DNA of 14,416 nucleotides from Geoalkalibacter_A sp034189505 (GTDB lineage Bacteria > Desulfobacterota > Desulfuromonadia > Desulfuromonadales > Geoalkalibacteraceae): assembly GCA_034189505.1 (NCBI GenBank), contig JAXHUR010000079.1, positions 1 to 14,416 on the forward strand, in the 5' to 3' direction. A program made the position numbers and the translations under genes. This document shows positions 14,253 through 14,416 of this stretch, one piece after another; position 1 is the first letter of the stretch, and each line of letters starts with the position of its first letter. The notes below the pieces were generated by a model, which ran no database searches, was not told the DNA's origin, and worked only from the letters and a program-made list of their open reading frames with translations.

Positions 14253-14282
14253 CGAATGTAGGGGCGACGCATGCGTCGCCCT
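14253..14282. repeat. Palindromic intergenic repeat, type 1 (intact copy)
   Basis: gaatgtag followed by a perfect 20-bp palindrome, gggcgacgca and its complement, at 14262-14281. It is the same element as at 13452-13480. Similar GTAGGGGCGA-type palindromes are widespread intergenic repeats in many bacterial genomes. Confidence 0.85.
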
Positions 14283-14360
14283 GGTGAATTACGGCACCCC
14301 GGTGAATGGGAATACCCCCGGCACGGGAACGAATGATGCCATGCCCGGGACCGGGACCGA

Positions 14361-14408
14361 GATGAATGACGGCACCAGGGCGCACATCGGTGCGCCCCAC
14401 GGGGACCG
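14361..14408. repeat. Palindromic intergenic repeat, type 2, copy 2
   Basis: Same hairpin as at 14209-14228, here gggcgcac (14378-14385), loop atcg, gtgcgccc (14390-14397), offset by 169 bases. It differs from copy 1 by a few substitutions and one missing T before acgggg. The array may continue beyond the window. Confidence 0.8.
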
Positions 14409-14416
14409 TCGATAAT

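Noticed and set aside
14140..14415. Plus-strand open frame of 91 codons running through the terminal repeats
   Set aside because: It consists almost entirely of palindromic repeat sequence and overlaps the toxin-antitoxin promoter. It has no ribosome binding site or domain.
14192..14416. CRISPR array in the 3' repeats
   Set aside because: The units are of two kinds, spaced about 169 bases, with no uniform spacers and no cas genes in the window.

Overview
The window is a GC-rich, almost fully coding stretch of bacterial chromosome. It reads as a surface- or exopolysaccharide gene cluster followed by a toxin-antitoxin pair and a patch of intergenic palindromes. Signal peptides, lipid-linked glycosyltransfer and a secreted multidomain carbohydrate enzyme suggest a Gram-negative bacterium. 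The overall style (VanZ and YbhN-like membrane proteins, an AsnB-like protein in a glycan locus, hairpin repeats built on CAGGAT) fits Desulfuromonadales/Geobacter-like deltaproteobacteria, but that is a low-confidence impression and no marker gene fixes it.

Layout. (1) 1-729: 3' end of a GT-C (family 39/ArnT-like) glycosyltransferase, cut by the window edge. (2) 730-988: gene-free, with one complete and one half copy of a hairpin repeat whose arms are three 9-bp CAGGAT-type subrepeats. (3) 989-1678: HAD phosphatase. (4) 1679-1841: second complete hairpin repeat. (5) 1842-13435: six same-strand genes with gaps of about 30 nt or less, probably one operon: a UbiA-type prenyltransferase resembling decaprenyl-phosphate phosphoribosyltransferase; an asparagine-synthetase-like protein lacking the glutaminase cysteine; a secreted esterase-FN3-beta-helix protein of about 1213 aa; a YbhN/AglD-type membrane protein; a large RIFT-barrel/alpha-alpha-toroid lyase-like protein (exo-rhamnogalacturonan-lyase-like); and a membrane protein made of repeated VanZ-like units. 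(6) 13484-14118, minus strand: a VapBC-type toxin-antitoxin operon with a clear promoter and three operator repeats spaced 11 bp. (7) 14180-14416: gene-free, with alternating copies of two palindromic repeats.

How the genes may work together (inference). UbiA plus HAD phosphatase could make a polyprenyl-phosphate-pentose, the sort of lipid-linked donor GT-C enzymes use. The AsnB-like protein could amidate or amide-link a uronic acid or other acidic component. The esterase/beta-helix and RIFT-barrel proteins look like tailoring or turnover enzymes for the same glycan. The YbhN-like and VanZ-like proteins are membrane components of unproven role.

The least ordinary features are the degenerate glutaminase domain of the AsnB-like protein, the esterase/beta-helix fusion, the VanZ multiplication, a probable frameshift at the end of the lyase-like gene, and the vapBC operator architecture.
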